Positions 43,029-54,290 of a stretch of DNA of 64,000 bases are shown here, one piece after another. Position 1 is the stretch's first letter. Each line of letters starts with the position of its first letter. The DNA lies in NCBI GenBank assembly GCA_947396885.1, contig OX377203.1:25175253-25239252 (forward strand), read 5' to 3'. This stretch comes from Heligmosomoides polygyrus polygyrus. Taxonomy: Eukaryota; Nematoda; Chromadorea; Rhabditida; Heligmosomidae. Both the position numbers and the translations under genes were made by a program. The notes under the pieces were generated by a model. The model searched no databases. It saw nothing but the letters and a program-made list of their open reading frames with translations, and was not told the origin of the DNA.

Positions 43029-43485
43029 AGCATAGACCACAGCGGTTTCCCAGCTACATTCGTGACTGGAAGATATACTCACTTCAGGAAAGTGTTTGCT
43101 ACATAAATACAAACGCATTTGCACGAAGCAAACGGCTTGCACCGTAAGATGGACGTCTCCCAGCCACTCCGCTGCAGAACGCTTGATTAAGGAATTCTGA
43201 AGTGCTCTTTCTTCTTGCTCTGGAGTCGAGGAGTAGGAAAAAGAATTCAGGATGGGCGATTGCAGGGCTAGGCACAGTAATTCAGTAGCCGATCGAGGGT
43301 ACTTCGCGATCGAGAAGAACGGGAATTGTCATAAGAAAGAACAATGATCGAGCGGTGACTCTTAACCCATGTCTCACTAACCGCAAAATGGTTAGGGGGT
43401 TACATTTACGGAAACGAGTCAGTTTCCTACAATGGATGGAACACTAATTTCTCGTCAGCTACATACGATGACGAACGTGATTCAG

Positions 43486-46400
43486 AAGCGAAGCGGAACT
43501 AGCAGCTCTAAGGAAACAACAACTCCAGCCAAGCATTCCTAAACGGCATGCACTTCTACTCGACCGCCCGCCTCGCTTGGCGCTTTTCTCAGAAGACTTC
43601 GGAAGTGGATTATTAGAACCAGAAACGACCTCACTAGTGCTCAATTTTGAAGAATTATCACCACGCGAGAGTGCCATTTTTTGTCAGCATTGTCTCTGAT
43701 GGACGGCTACACAGGGGCAAGTATGCAGCTTGGTGGAGTAACGTGCAAAATGGATTGCGGAAAAATTCTCGGATCTATCCTAGTCACAGAAACACCACTA
43801 GAAATGCGAAAGGAATACAAACAGTATGGCCTGTCCCGGCTGGAAAGTAAGGAAAGGTCCTTTCGTGGGCTGGCGTAATCTGTCGTCATTGTAAAATACC
43901 ATTAGTAAGCTTTATAAAAGTTTGTGTGATAGTTTTCTTTTATTCGCACGGAAATTCGCGTGGAATGTAAACAATTCATGAAGGATACTAAAAGGAATGT
44001 CAACAAAAAAGTTCATCTTAAAAGGAGAACGTGCCGAACAAGAGGTAAGATCGATAGAACATTGATTTGAAAGATTACTACATTGCCAAGAAGGTGAGCG
44101 ACTAAGGGGTTCCGAAATGACAGTCTGTCTAGTCCACTTGCAAAGTTGCCGGCGTTGAGCAACAGAGAGAGTGAAGTGTCCTCCCCACTAGGACAGATCC
44201 AAATTTTCTTCTTCTTTCGTCGTGCTCCGCAACAGTTCAGCCGAGGCAGACAGCTTGCAGCGTAGTCAGATGAGGCTGCGGCCGTCACTATTCCACTATT
44301 AGGAAACACTATTGATACACCTATGTGTGGTGGGCCTTCGCTCTCTGATATTTGGCGCGGGTGCTCCTAGGTTTGTCCCATGATCGGAACGGCTAGAGCA
44401 GTTTAGGCGCATCGCGAAGTAAATCGCGCATCGATAACCTGAGACACCTTGTTTGGGCCTCAGAAGACAGCGATGCAGTGGAAACATCAGGCTGTAATAA
44501 AGGTCCGACTGGAAACCTCGTGGCTGGCACAAGATGACTAACAATATTAATGGCATGAATACTACCTTACATTCGCAGAAAAAGATAGATGGCTCATCTC
44601 ACTCGGGAACCAAAGTAGGAGGAGGGCATTCATCGGTGTATTCTGCTCCCAGTGAAGTTCCGTATGGTGGGTACTCTCACCATTACTTTTTCTTTTGCAT
44701 ACGTATGAGATTCCTGTTTCGATTTAAAGGCTTGGATTTTCAGTAAAATGTGCGCAGACGATATAAAGGCCTACAAAGAAGTCGAGAACAAAGAGGCTTC
44801 CTGTGATATCCATGCAGCTATTGGGCAATCACATGGAAACTACCCCTTTCGGCTAAAAAATCCCACTGTCTTGTGGTATTGGGTCAAAATATCAAGGTCA
44901 AGTATCAGTGTCATCCAGCCTACACGCTTAATGGATCAGCTTCAGCTCTCAGCTTTCAGCTTCCTCGCGAAACCGCTGAACCAACAATATGCTGCCGTCC
45001 GCCTTCTTCGACGAAGGAGGACTTATTGGAACACTCTGGCACGCAGCAGGGACGAACGGAGACGTTGTCGGCGCTCGTTCGAGCAACTCGATGATGAACG
45101 GGACGACAGGTAGTGCAGGTGGTCCCACGCAGGAAGGATAGGTGCCCACTCCTTTCCCTTTGTGGCTAACGATGCAGTCATCGACTGTTTCATGTAACGC
45201 TCACTGGGTTACTTCGCAAATTCAGAGAAGGTGAATACAAAAGTCACTCCTTTGATGATTTCCGTATGGGAGATGGAATCGGTGGAACCTGGGCGGGTAA
45301 TTTGCTGCTAAGAATAGCCACTTCTTGGTGATATTATAGCTAGTTACTGAAACTGGAGCAAAGCGAGGAAGACACTTCAGGAATCGCACGCGGATGTAAA
45401 GATCTTTTCTTCAGAAATTCACATACATAAAGAAAAAGGCTATAAGAAGGTGCTAAATCACTTCATATGACTTCAAAATCGCTGTGGGTAAACTGTGCGT
45501 CCCAGTTTTTTCTAACATCACGACCTATATTCAGCTTAGCTTAGGTTGGCCTCCATCCAAAGCGTCTAGTCTAGTTCTAATATTAATAGATTAAAGACAG
45601 AACATCAACTTGAACTTGAAGCCACTGTGGACCGACGACTTTTAAGAGGAAATCAGAAGTTATGAAACGTGCAGAGTTCCGCCTCCATTCTCTCTGAGCT
45701 GCGATTCAGAGAAAAAGGATCTGGATAAACAATTCAAAGTGCCTGCCAGCAGACAGGCGTAATGAGAAAAAGACGGACTTGTCCGCATCAAAGAACGACA
45801 ACGTCACGGCATGATTTGTGGGACTACACGAGCAGATTACTGAAGTGACGTGTAAAATGGACATAATTAGAGAGTCACATAGAGCTTCAAGAACATGACG
45901 ACGTCTGGCGGATGTGCCTCCTACGTCTCACTGACGAAGCTGGTTGATGAAACCGAGAAACAGCCAAGAGCAGCGAGTACTGCTTGCTTTTTTGCATGTG
46001 GAGAGGCAGGGCTGCAGCTGCAGCTCAACGATAGACAGTGTTTCTGAGGAAACGGATGAAGCTATGAGGATCCACTCTTAACGGATGGAACACCGACATT
46101 TTCCTTCGCGACTCTCTCGGAATATGGACTGAGTGGTTCACTTTGGCACGTGACGGGGATCAATGTAGACCAGTGAAGAATTTGGCACCTCGAACAAAAT
46201 TGGGAAGAAGAATGAATGAAATGTGTGCCCCTTGAGTGAGGAGGATCAAGTGGACCACTCTGTCACGCTACTGGAATGGATGGAGACGCTGCTGACATCC
46301 GTTCTTGCTATTCGACGATCGACGCGGTTACATGTGATGCAGGTAATCCTTACGGTCAGGTAGATTGGGCATTGCTGATTTTTTGAGCCCTAAGGCAACA

Positions 46401-47507
46401 CCGCCGTTTCATATAAAGGCTTCAAGAGGGACGTCCTCAACCTAACAACATCGAACTACTGCAAAAAAGGAAGTCATTCAGTTAGCCTTACGTCTACCTA
46501 TGTCTATAAGCAAACTTCCAGAGATGGATATTAAATCGTTGTGACAACAGAAGCGAATGGTCAGAGAACAGCATAGTTTGCTGATTCCCAAGCGACAACC
46601 AACCTTACCATCTGCAAATCTCGGTGGTCAAGCTTCAAGAAGTGAGCTTCAGCAGAGATCCAACGTCATCCGCGAGAGGTGCACGGGTTCCGTCATCCTG
46701 CGAGGAAGTGTAGATGACGTCTGCTGGCAGCGCTCCGTTCCGTCTAGCGAGCCCTTTTATGTACTTCGTTCGCGCTTGTCTGCATGGTCATCTATCACCG
46801 GCGGCCGACAAGAACTCCAATTTAGCCTCCGTTCAACACGGGCGACGAAAACAGAGCGCCAATTTGGGTGCGGAATTGATCTCGAGTTGCCTTCGGTTCG
46901 GACGCCTTTAGTTCCTCTAGTTCAGTTGTTGAGCCGGGTGTTGTTGTTGCCGTGACAGCCAACCTCAGATGCATAAGCGAAGAATTTCCGAGATTTCCGC
47001 TCTTGTGCATCGACTGCTGGGTACAGATGCTCATAAGAAAAGGAAAAGATGTAGAAAAACATACTAACCGAAGCCCTTGTTCGAGTAAACACGTCTGCAA
47101 AGAAGAGGAAGAAAATACTCAATGGCAAAGGTAACGAATAGTTCTAGAAGAGTGCGTTCAAGGATGAGAATGGAGATGTGGATTCTCCATGCACAGTTCC
47201 GTCGATCAAAGGTGAAGTAGACTGGTCGTTGAAGTGTTGAAGTCAGACATCCGCCGACCCCTCCCCTCTGCCGTCTCCCTAGGGATGTTTTGTGAGGGTG
47301 TCTGCTGCAGTTCTCCCTATTTTCCATTACAGCAAAAACGACCCGGCTCAATTAAATGACGCGAAGAGCCGCCACCGTGACGACGAACCACTCGCATTCA
47401 GAAGCCAGCAGACGCCAAATAGTATCCGTCAGCAGCTACAGTCAATGAGTGTTGTGAACACCGGGGCGAAAATGGGGAGTGACCACTCTTCAAAGAGCGT
47501 GGAATAA
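43486..47507 (+). CDS. Candidate multi-exon gene, unknown protein, 5' end not found
   Basis: Exons 43688-43846, 46959-47130 and 47333-47507 join in phases 1 and 2 with acceptors TTTTTTGTCAG, GCCGTGACAG and CCATTACAG and donors A|GTAAGG and AG|GTAACG. They end at TAA 47507 and give 167 residues: MDGYTGASMQLGGVTCK, then ETPLEMRKEYKQYGLSRLE, CISEEFPRFPLLCIDCW and a polar C-terminus (MSVVNTGAKMGSDHSS). An upstream frame 43486-43700 (RKQQLQPSIPKRHALLL to SPRESAIFCQHCL, TGA) could be the previous exon with an 80-base intron from 43608, or an intron-retained end. The intron at 43847-46958 holds LINE debris. I recognise no family. Confidence 0.4.
43688..43846 (+). CDS. Candidate gene at 43.5-47.5 kb, internal exon
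   Basis: 52 complete codons between a textbook pyrimidine-rich acceptor and GTAAGG donor, phase 1 at both ends. Contains four Cys or Met-rich turns (VTCKMDCGK). Confidence 0.4.
44745..44955 (+). mobile_element. CR1-like LINE reverse transcriptase fragment
   Basis: CADDIKAYKEVENKEASCD carries the palm-domain ADD motif. A second frame continues WKLPLSAKKSHCLVLG and YTLNGSA, the next conserved block of CR1-type reverse transcriptases. Upstream and downstream parts are missing. Confidence 0.65.
44960..45125 (+). mobile_element. RTE-type LINE 3' coding end
   Basis: LRRRRTYWNTLARSRDERRR and FEQLDDERDDR, then a stop, the C-terminus of the RTE family seen at 53441-53683. It directly follows a CR1 fragment. 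Confidence 0.65.
46105..46345 (+). mobile_element. Two decayed RTE 3' ends in tandem
   Basis: TGGTTCACTTTGGCACGTGA near 46133 and GTGGACCACTCTGTCACGC near 46251 are both the [17 protein letters not shown] block. The second continues into GGAGACGCTGCTG and TGATGCAGGT. Confidence 0.5.
46959..47130 (+). CDS. Candidate gene at 43.5-47.5 kb, penultimate exon
   Basis: 56 codons rich in Cys and Lys/Glu (CIDCWVQMLIRKGKD, KHVCKEEEENTQWQ). The same frame stays open upstream to 46880, so the acceptor position is uncertain. The minus strand is also open here but reads as pyrimidine-driven hydrophobic sequence. Confidence 0.35.
47333..47507 (+). CDS. Candidate gene at 43.5-47.5 kb, terminal exon
   Basis: 57 residues (KNDPAQLNDAKSRHRDDEP to SKSVE) and TAA after a strong acceptor. 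Codon use is the best of the exon set. The frame resumes after the TAA for 25 codons, so a premature stop is conceivable. Confidence 0.45.
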
Positions 47508-48449
47508 GCACTCGAGTCATACGAGCTCTTACCGGACGACAGATTCAAGGTTATCTCCACACGGATTGGCCGACTCTTTGCCTCAAACTGGACTGTCCGT
47601 CGATAAAGGGCAGGCGGAGGAAGCGCCGCTTTTGACATGCATTAGGCTCGACCGAACTCTGCCGAACAAATTCGTCTGGGCTCGGTGAGGTATCGGATTC
47701 GTCTGATGGTGAGAAGAATAAAATGCTGCCATCCATCCGCCAAGCGTCGCTTGTTATGATATCTCCCGGTAAACATTCAATCGATGTCCACCTCTCACAA
47801 ATGGAAGATTTCGCTGCTCCATAAAGGATAAAAATGACACATTCTACTCGTAGGAGACGTCGTGGAGTACACACTCATCTTTAACCTCATCGTCGATCGT
47901 TGAGATACTTCAATATATACTTATGCTCTCGCTAAAATGTCGAATATTCGAATCGTGTCGAGTACCCAAAGTTTTCAAACACTCGCATTCGAAACACTTG
48001 TTTTTGGAATATTCGAACGCAAAAAGGAAGAAGCAATTTTTCAATCACTCGAAGTCAATTGAGATTTTTTCGAGCGAGACATTCAAATACCTACTCGTAT
48101 AGAATGTTCAACGAGAAGTATACTTCAGAACACGAGGTTTGTCTGTCGCTAAGCATTAGATATTTTATCCGACACCGATTCGGATAATTCGAATCCATCA
48201 CTTTTTTCAAACCCGCTTGAAAGTATTATGCTAATAATCGCATCTTTGAAAAGCTCTCGATCTTGGTGTAATTCAGATACGAGTGATTTTAACAAAAAGG
48301 AGTTTCTTACTATTCAAATGACTAACCTATCTTTGGATCCTACATAAGATATCCGAATAGAATAAAATATCAGATTTTTGATCAGAAGCAGTTTTCTAAA
48401 TCATAGGGATGTCTGGTAAAAAACCACCCCTATCTGAATTGCCCTAACT
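47508..48449. other. Intergenic stretch, AT-rich, with SINE fragment
   Basis: 47815-47880 resembles the family A 3' part (AAAGGATAAAAATGAC, GACGTCGTGGAG). 47930-48250 is rich in ATTCGAA-type palindromes. No gene supported. Confidence 0.35.
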
Positions 48450-49365
48450 AGAAAAGGTTCCCAACTCAAGGATGTTATTTTGATAGGATGAAATGCCGTG
48501 CGAGTGGAGTCCAGAAACACAGTCAGTCTTTGCTGAGCGCTTTTTTAAAGACCTGAAAAGGAGGTGTGAAGGCCACCTCATAGAAGCACACCGTCGGGCT
48601 TTTGAGTTCGACTCCGCGCACTGCCAACGTTTTTGTTTTAGAGTGTTGTTATTACGCTTTCTCATGATCACAGGAGACAGTTTTAGACCATCAGTGGTTC
48701 CCATAAGCCAACGCTGTCTATTTGCGTCCCCTTGTGGGCTAGTTTTTCAACTATTCATATACCCATATCATTTCTCTAGGAATAAAAGGCCTTATTGCTC
48801 TTCCATTTTAGTCAACAGGTATGGGACCAAACTGCGAAACAAGTAAAACACCACGTCACACCATCAGCATCTTGCAAAAGCCAGTAAGGAATAGTCTTTC
48901 CGTGGCAAAGAATGACCACCTCTTCTTCATTGAACTCGTAATCCATGGGTGTAGAGAAGATCCTGGGTGAACACCTACGCATCCAACTGCCACTGACAAC
49001 AAAAAACTGGCACATATGACACCGGCGAAAGAATAAACAGCCTTAGTTTGTAGTAAACATTGAGTCCTGTGATTATGAAAGAGTTTAATAACAACAAATT
49101 AATACGTGCAAAAATATTGACACCACCCGGACTCGAACTTAAATGCCCGCCGCCTTGTGCTTCTATGAGGCGGCAGTCCTACCGAATGCACCACCAATCC
49201 ACTCCTCTTGGTAGATGAGTGTTGTGCACATATCTTCACACCTGTTTTTCTGGTCTTCAAAAAAGGTATCAGCAAAAACTAACTGTAATTCTGAAATCCG
49301 TTCACACGGCCCTACATCCTGTCCAAATAGCATCGCAAAACCTCAGTGGAGCCTCTCCTTTAAGA
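48450..49365. mobile_element. Long-inverted-repeat element with tRNA-like arms (copy 2)
   Basis: Same architecture as 19115-20153. The left arm has GAGTTCGACTCCGCGCACTG (B-box-like). The right arm in reverse has GGTGGTGCATTCGGTAGGA (A-box-like) and AAGTTCGAGTCCGGGTGG (perfect B box). The centres of the two copies align. Confidence 0.7.
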
Positions 49366-49949
49366 TCTGGGCTTTTCAACAATTCCTTTGCCTGCAGAAT
49401 CCGTTTAACCAGGGTTTGAAAAATAACAGATCCGAATTATCCGAATCGGCGTCGGATTCAATCTCTACATACTAAGCATGTACCATGCATTTCACTTGAT
49501 GTCTAATTCTTTGCCACGGAGGCATTCAGCTTTCCTGCTAGTTCTTAGCTTTGTTCCCGAGCTAAAAGCAATAGAAAACTGAAAGTTTGATACTCCCTTA
49601 TTGCCCATATGATTTTTTTGCATATGTCAAGCATCCGATGACTTTCGAAAGGTGCTACTCAGCTTGTCAGTTCGCAGTGATCACCTGTGATTGCTGCTCC
49701 GTAGCAGTACTAAGCGTAAGCAAGGCATTGTACACGGAACACCTACTGTAACAGAGGGATTCTGCCAAAAAGAACAGATGTTCAAAAAGTCACGTCAGAT
49801 CGGTTTTAAGTTCTACTTAAGAAAAATAGGACCAAGGTGGTGTGGTCGAAAAAAGCGCGAAGAAAAGTCTACCCAGCCGAATTAAGAGTACGAGTCTACA
49901 CTCCTTTCCACAATACCGCGATATCGCGGATGTTGCGTGCGGTCAAACA

Positions 49950-50019
49950 GCGCCGGTGGTGTAAGGCGAACATCGCTGTCCGGAAAGCAGAAGATGCGGG
50001 TTCGAGTACCGCCTGGCGC
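49950..50019 (+). repeat. tRNA-like module (SINE family D)
   Basis: 70 bases. GCGCCGG and CTGGCGC pair at all seven positions (one G-T). T-loop TTCGAGT on GCGG/CCGC. The D and anticodon arms are irregular. Upstream TCAAACAGCG and downstream ATCGCAACA-like sequence are shared with 5893-5963. Confidence 0.6.
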
Positions 50020-50272
50020 AAGAGTTTTGATCGCAACAAAACATCCTGTAACAACATATAGCCTCTCTACTAGCCGCTCCGGGCTTAAGCAAATGTGCTA
50101 GAACATCTAGTGCCAATTCGCGCGGTACTCAAGTGTGAGGATGTGCTTTTGTACGCACGATCGCGCCACCTTCTCCTCTTTTGAGGGCACACTGTAAGAG
50201 CTTAGGAGACGTTGAAAAAGATAGAAGTGCATTTCAATTCATCCTCTTCAAGCTTCAAATGGCTGAAATTCT

Positions 50273-50346
50273 AGCGCCAGGGAACTCGAATCCGCACCTC
50301 CTGGTGACCGAGCGGCAACTCTCTACGCCATTACACCAATGGTGCT
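50273..50346 (-). repeat. tRNA-like module (SINE family D), inverted
   Basis: Reverse orientation relative to the copy 250 bases to the left. Ends AGCACCA and TGGCGCT pair at six of seven, with GGTGTAATGGCGTAGAG (A box) and GGATTCGAGTTCC (B box). The T stem is only three pairs. Confidence 0.55.
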
Positions 50347-51130
50347 GTTTCATCGAACGCAACATCCACACTACCACCACCATAATACCGACACAAAACG
50401 AGGTGTAGATGCTGCTGAAGCGCGAAGACGTCCTTGCAAACGCATGGAGCTTAGTGGAAAGGCTTAATTGGCACGGCTAGGACAATATGTTCGACGGATT
50501 TTTCTCGATAATGAATTTACGTGAGCAAACGTCGTTAAAAAAGATCCAGCATTGCGTCGATTGCCAGTGAAGGAAGAAGAGGTTCTGACGGATCAGAAAA
50601 ACTTGTTCGTGTGAATAGTGGCAAAGCAAATGTTAATTCCTGACGCGCACACGACTTATCGTCGTCGAAGAATAAATGCTGGCAGACTCCTTCTGAGCCC
50701 TCTCTTCACACTCAGCTTTTTATCTGAATAGCAAGTAAGGAAGGACACGTGCTGGAATCGAAATAAGATCGAGTTTCATGCAGAATCTTTCGGAAGCTCT
50801 GACAGGAAGCTCAAAATTGCTTCCTTCCGCTTATTTTCCATTAGAGCTCGTTCTGAAACAGTCAACATCCGCAACGCCAAAAATAACGTAAATCTAGGGT
50901 TTCGTTATTAGGAAAGGTTGGTTATGTACCCACAGTACCCTAAAACAAATGAATTCGGATTCAAGGTCCTCCTACAGTCGTCGCACAGCTCATGATTGTT
51001 GAGAAGAAAGCTGCTGTGGGCGCCGATGGGTGACATCGGGACAGGCTTCCACCCAGAGGTAGCTGCTTCTCTAACAACGTTAATTTTTCCAACCAGAAAT
51101 TAAACAGTATTATAATACTAAGTAATAAGT
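50347..51130. other. No gene identified, one weak terminal-exon signal
   Basis: A CCTCCTACAG acceptor at 50975 is followed by VAQLMIVEKKAAVGADG and TGA (51033). It has no upstream partner, so it is only noted. Confidence 0.25.
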
Positions 51131-51420
51131 GGGCGCGTGTAGCGCAGTCGGAAGAGGAGCTGGCTGTCGCGTGCACCCGATCCCATGTACCTAGTTCGAA
51201 TTTCCCTCCCAGGCCAACAATGCCTTCCATCGCTCAGGGGTCGTAGATTGGTACCAGACTTGCCTGGGAAGGACAAGGCGCCTTGTTCATTGGGTGGCCA
51301 CTGCAAGTCATGGTACGGCCAAATACGCATTAAAATCACCTCGACGACATCTCGTGGGAGTAGAGTGCGCGGCGCATCCCAAAAGAGTTGAGCAACGCCT
51401 TCCTTAATCGTTTATCCTTA
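51131..51420 (+). mobile_element. tRNA-derived SINE, family A
   Basis: GGCGCGTGTAGCGCAGTCGG, TAGTTCGAATTTCCC (the best B box in the set) and tail TTAATCGTTTATCC. Confidence 0.85.
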
Positions 51421-51601
51421 TGACTTTACAAAGCCAACTATTATAGATTGTACACCACGCTCAGAAATAGACGATAATGAATTGCCTACAAATAATCGTT
51501 AGCCTAGGAAAGAGGCGATTGTAAGAGGTAAGTAGCAACAGGCTAGCTGACCCATTGCATCACTTCTTTAAGTAAGTAATTAAATAGTATTGTTATGGAT
51601 A

Positions 51602-51876
51602 TAAAGGGACAAAGGACGCTGTTGCTCAATCCGCTCTGGGACGCGCCACACATTCTGCTTCTACGGGATGTCGCGGAGGCGATTTAAATGCGTACTTGGC
51701 CATACATTGACTTGAGGTGGCCAGCCGGTGAACAATTCAGTGCTTTGTCCTCCCCAGAGAAGCCTGGTACCAATTCACCGACGCCGGAGGGATGGTTTGG
51801 AGGGAATTCGAACCAGGAACCTGGTATCGGGTGCATGTGACAGCCAGCACTTCCCCGACTGCGTTACCCGCGCCTC
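51602..51876 (-). mobile_element. tRNA-derived SINE, family A
   Basis: Opposite orientation to the copy 180 bases to its left. Contains AAAGGGACAAAGGACGCTG, TGGCCATACATTGACTTG and GACTGCGTTACCCGCGCC. Confidence 0.85.
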
Positions 51877-51920
51877 TAGATGGTATTATAATAGTAATAG
51901 ATTATTATAAAACATAATAG

Positions 51921-52125
51921 GTGATTTAGTAGGCTGCCAAAGGAGCTGCTGGCTGTCGCGTTCACTCGATTCTCCAGGTTCTTGGTTCGTATTTCTCGCT
52001 TAGGTCAACCAAGCCTTCAAACCATCCCAGTCCGGTGGATAGCCAAGGCAATTCACTGCAGCGGCCGGATACCCCCCCCCCCCCACGTTATATCATAGAA
52101 TGCGTTCAACATCTCAAACAGGACT
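51921..52125 (+). mobile_element. Family A SINE with internal deletion and poly-C
   Basis: CTGGCTGTCGCGTTCACTCG and CTTGGTTCGTATTTCTCGC at the left. A poly-C tract of 12 to 13 bases (about 52072-52083) replaces the middle. TAGAATGCGTTCAACATC returns to the SINE. Confidence 0.65.
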
Positions 52126-53050
52126 ACTTTGTACTTTTCTTAGTGAACGCAGACCCTGATCGAGACGATTACACGGAAGAAGGCAACGATTGTCCTTCCA
52201 ACATCGTTTTTTTGAGGTGGTAGAGGGGAAGGCTGAGGTGCACAAGAACGGTGAGTCGAAGTCACCTAGCGAACAACACAATTAGACCAGCAAGTCGTAG
52301 AATGGAAGACAACTCAGCCAACAATTACAACTGGCTCGTACTCCACTTCCAGAAGTAATGGAATTTCTGCTAAACCTCTCCGGGGAATCGCGGTGCAAGG
52401 GGTCTCAAAATAGGTTCGTAGCAGCTTCACTTGTTTTAGGCTCAAGAAAAAGCGCTTACCAACGACATCTAAGCTCCTTGATGGTGATGGTAGAGTACGT
52501 GGCACACCACAGGAAACTTGGAAAGTGTCTACTCTAGGTTTCGTTAAACGACTACATTAAGCGACTCGGAAAAATAAGCATTCCAAGGTGCTCGGAAGTA
52601 TAATAACTCCTCCTGGCGCGTGCGTCTGCGTAGGCGCCGGTCTGTGGTCCGCTGTCGGCTAGTCCATAAGCCCTAGGGCTACGTTACGGCTCGAAGACCG
52701 GTCGGCCCTCCCAAAAAAGATCTGCGACGAATCGTCTATTTGTCAACACATCGTATTCAATTCGTCAACAATAATAACTGGATTAAGGACGCCTGAATCA
52801 GCCGGCGCCGGCAATTCCTCGCCCCCTCCCCTCCATATGAGACGCTATCAGACGAAGCTGAGCAAATAATCAACGGCCTAATGAATCTGGCACGCGTTGT
52901 CTTGGAAAAACTATTTTGTAGGCATTCAATTCTGAGGGAGCGACGATAGCGGAGCAGCCAGACTGCTGGAAATGCTAGCAAGGAGTAGGAACGCCGAGGT
53001 CTACTCCTTTCCCAGAAGTATCCAGATTCTTTCCAGCTAATTTTTTGCCA
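52126..53050. other. No gene firmly identified
   Basis: A weak minus-strand exon ends at a good donor GTTG|GTAAGCGC near 52456 (FQVSCGVPRTLPSPSRSLD). Otherwise unique sequence. Confidence 0.25.
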
Positions 53051-53346
53051 GGGCGCGTGCAGCGCAGTCGAAGGGGGCGCGACTGTCGCGTGCACCCGAT
53101 ACCAGGTTCCTGGTTGGGATTTTCCGCCCTGGTCAACCAAGTCTTCCATCCTTCCGGGGTCGGTGAATTGGTACCCGACTTGTCTGGGAAGGATAGAGCG
53201 CTGACTTGTTCATCGGCTGGCCACCGCAAGTCATTGTATGGCCAAATACGCATTCATGTCGCCTCCACGACATCCCGTAGAAGTTGAATGCACTGGCGCA
53301 TCCCAGAAGGGATTGAGTAACGTCGTCCTTTATCCTTTATCCTTTT
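53051..53346 (+). mobile_element. tRNA-derived SINE, family A
   Basis: GGCGCGTGCAGCGCAGTCG to a three-unit tail TTTATCCTTTATCC. Nearly full consensus. Confidence 0.9.
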
Positions 53347-53404
53347 AATTTTGTGCCATAATGAACCACGAATGTTTTTGAAATATGCCATTTATTTGTA
53401 ATTT

Positions 53405-53792
53405 ACAGCGGAATATCAAAGACGCTGTTGCATCGGCAAGTTGTCGAAAATTAGGTGGGCCGGCCGCAAAACAGACACCCGCTGGCCCCAGAGTCGCCAC
53501 CGACTGGATTCTCGGGATGTCAAGGAAACACTAGAACGCAGACCAACACGTTGGTCGGACTTCTTCGCGGAAGCTCTGAACGAACGATGTGACGCTCTTC
53601 GTGTCCCTCGAGCGAGGAGGACCCATTGGAGCACTCTGGCACGCGACAGGGACGAATGGAGACGCTGCTGGCGCCCGCTCTAGCAAGTCGATGATCAGCG
53701 GGACGTCAGGTGATACAGGAGGTGCCCAACCAGTTCATGCCAAAGCAAACATTTTTCGACCTCTTGAGTCATGAAAATGAAAATGAAAATAT
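53405..53792 (+). mobile_element. RTE-type LINE, 3' end with tail
   Basis: Open 80-codon frame 53441-53683 with [25 protein letters not shown] and [19 protein letters not shown]. The 3' UTR ends in a short ATGAAA repeat (53770-53790), typical of RTE tails. Confidence 0.8.
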
Positions 53793-54290
53793 TAGGTTGA
53801 TCGGAAAGTCTTGATGTAGTTTTCTTTTTTTTCTTTTTTACTTGAATGAGCATACAGTACAAGTCAATCAATAATATAATCAACATTGTTAGTCATCACA
53901 GTGGTTCACCTAATGAGCAGGCCAGCGGTCCTTTTCCCCAGAACAGGCAAGCTGTGAGTTGACGAAGTCGGCAAGGACCCGACTTCCTTAAATCTTCAGA
54001 CTTTGTGAAAGTTCTCTTACACCAGAAAAACATTAGGAAGCGGGACACGCGGCAATCTGATCTGTCTGAGGTGGCTATGTAAGGAGAATATGGCGGATGG
54101 GGTACGGTCTCACAGCCCACCTCCTCGATGTTCTGGCGTTATAACGAAGAAGATGCACTGAAGGTAGTCTCGGCCTTTTCCGAACAGCTACCGCGAGTTT
54201 CTGGAGTCGTGAGACTCCGGATGGTTGCCTCCGGATCCTCTTTGACATCGTCGACAGCAGCGGAGTCCTCCGAGTCCTCCATTCCTCCAA
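53793..54290 (-). mobile_element. Mariner fragment with terminal repeat
   Basis: TTAGGTTGATCGGAAAGTCT at 53793 is a mariner end. On minus, LLRYNARTSRR replaces the usual LLxDNARPH (catalytic Asp to Tyr), and one frame over VPHPPYSPYIATSD follows. Inactive. Confidence 0.7.

Noticed and set aside
47551..47874. 107-codon minus frame opposite a candidate gene
   Set aside because: It overlaps a SINE fragment, lacks splice sites, and the plus strand carries the better exon and acceptor.
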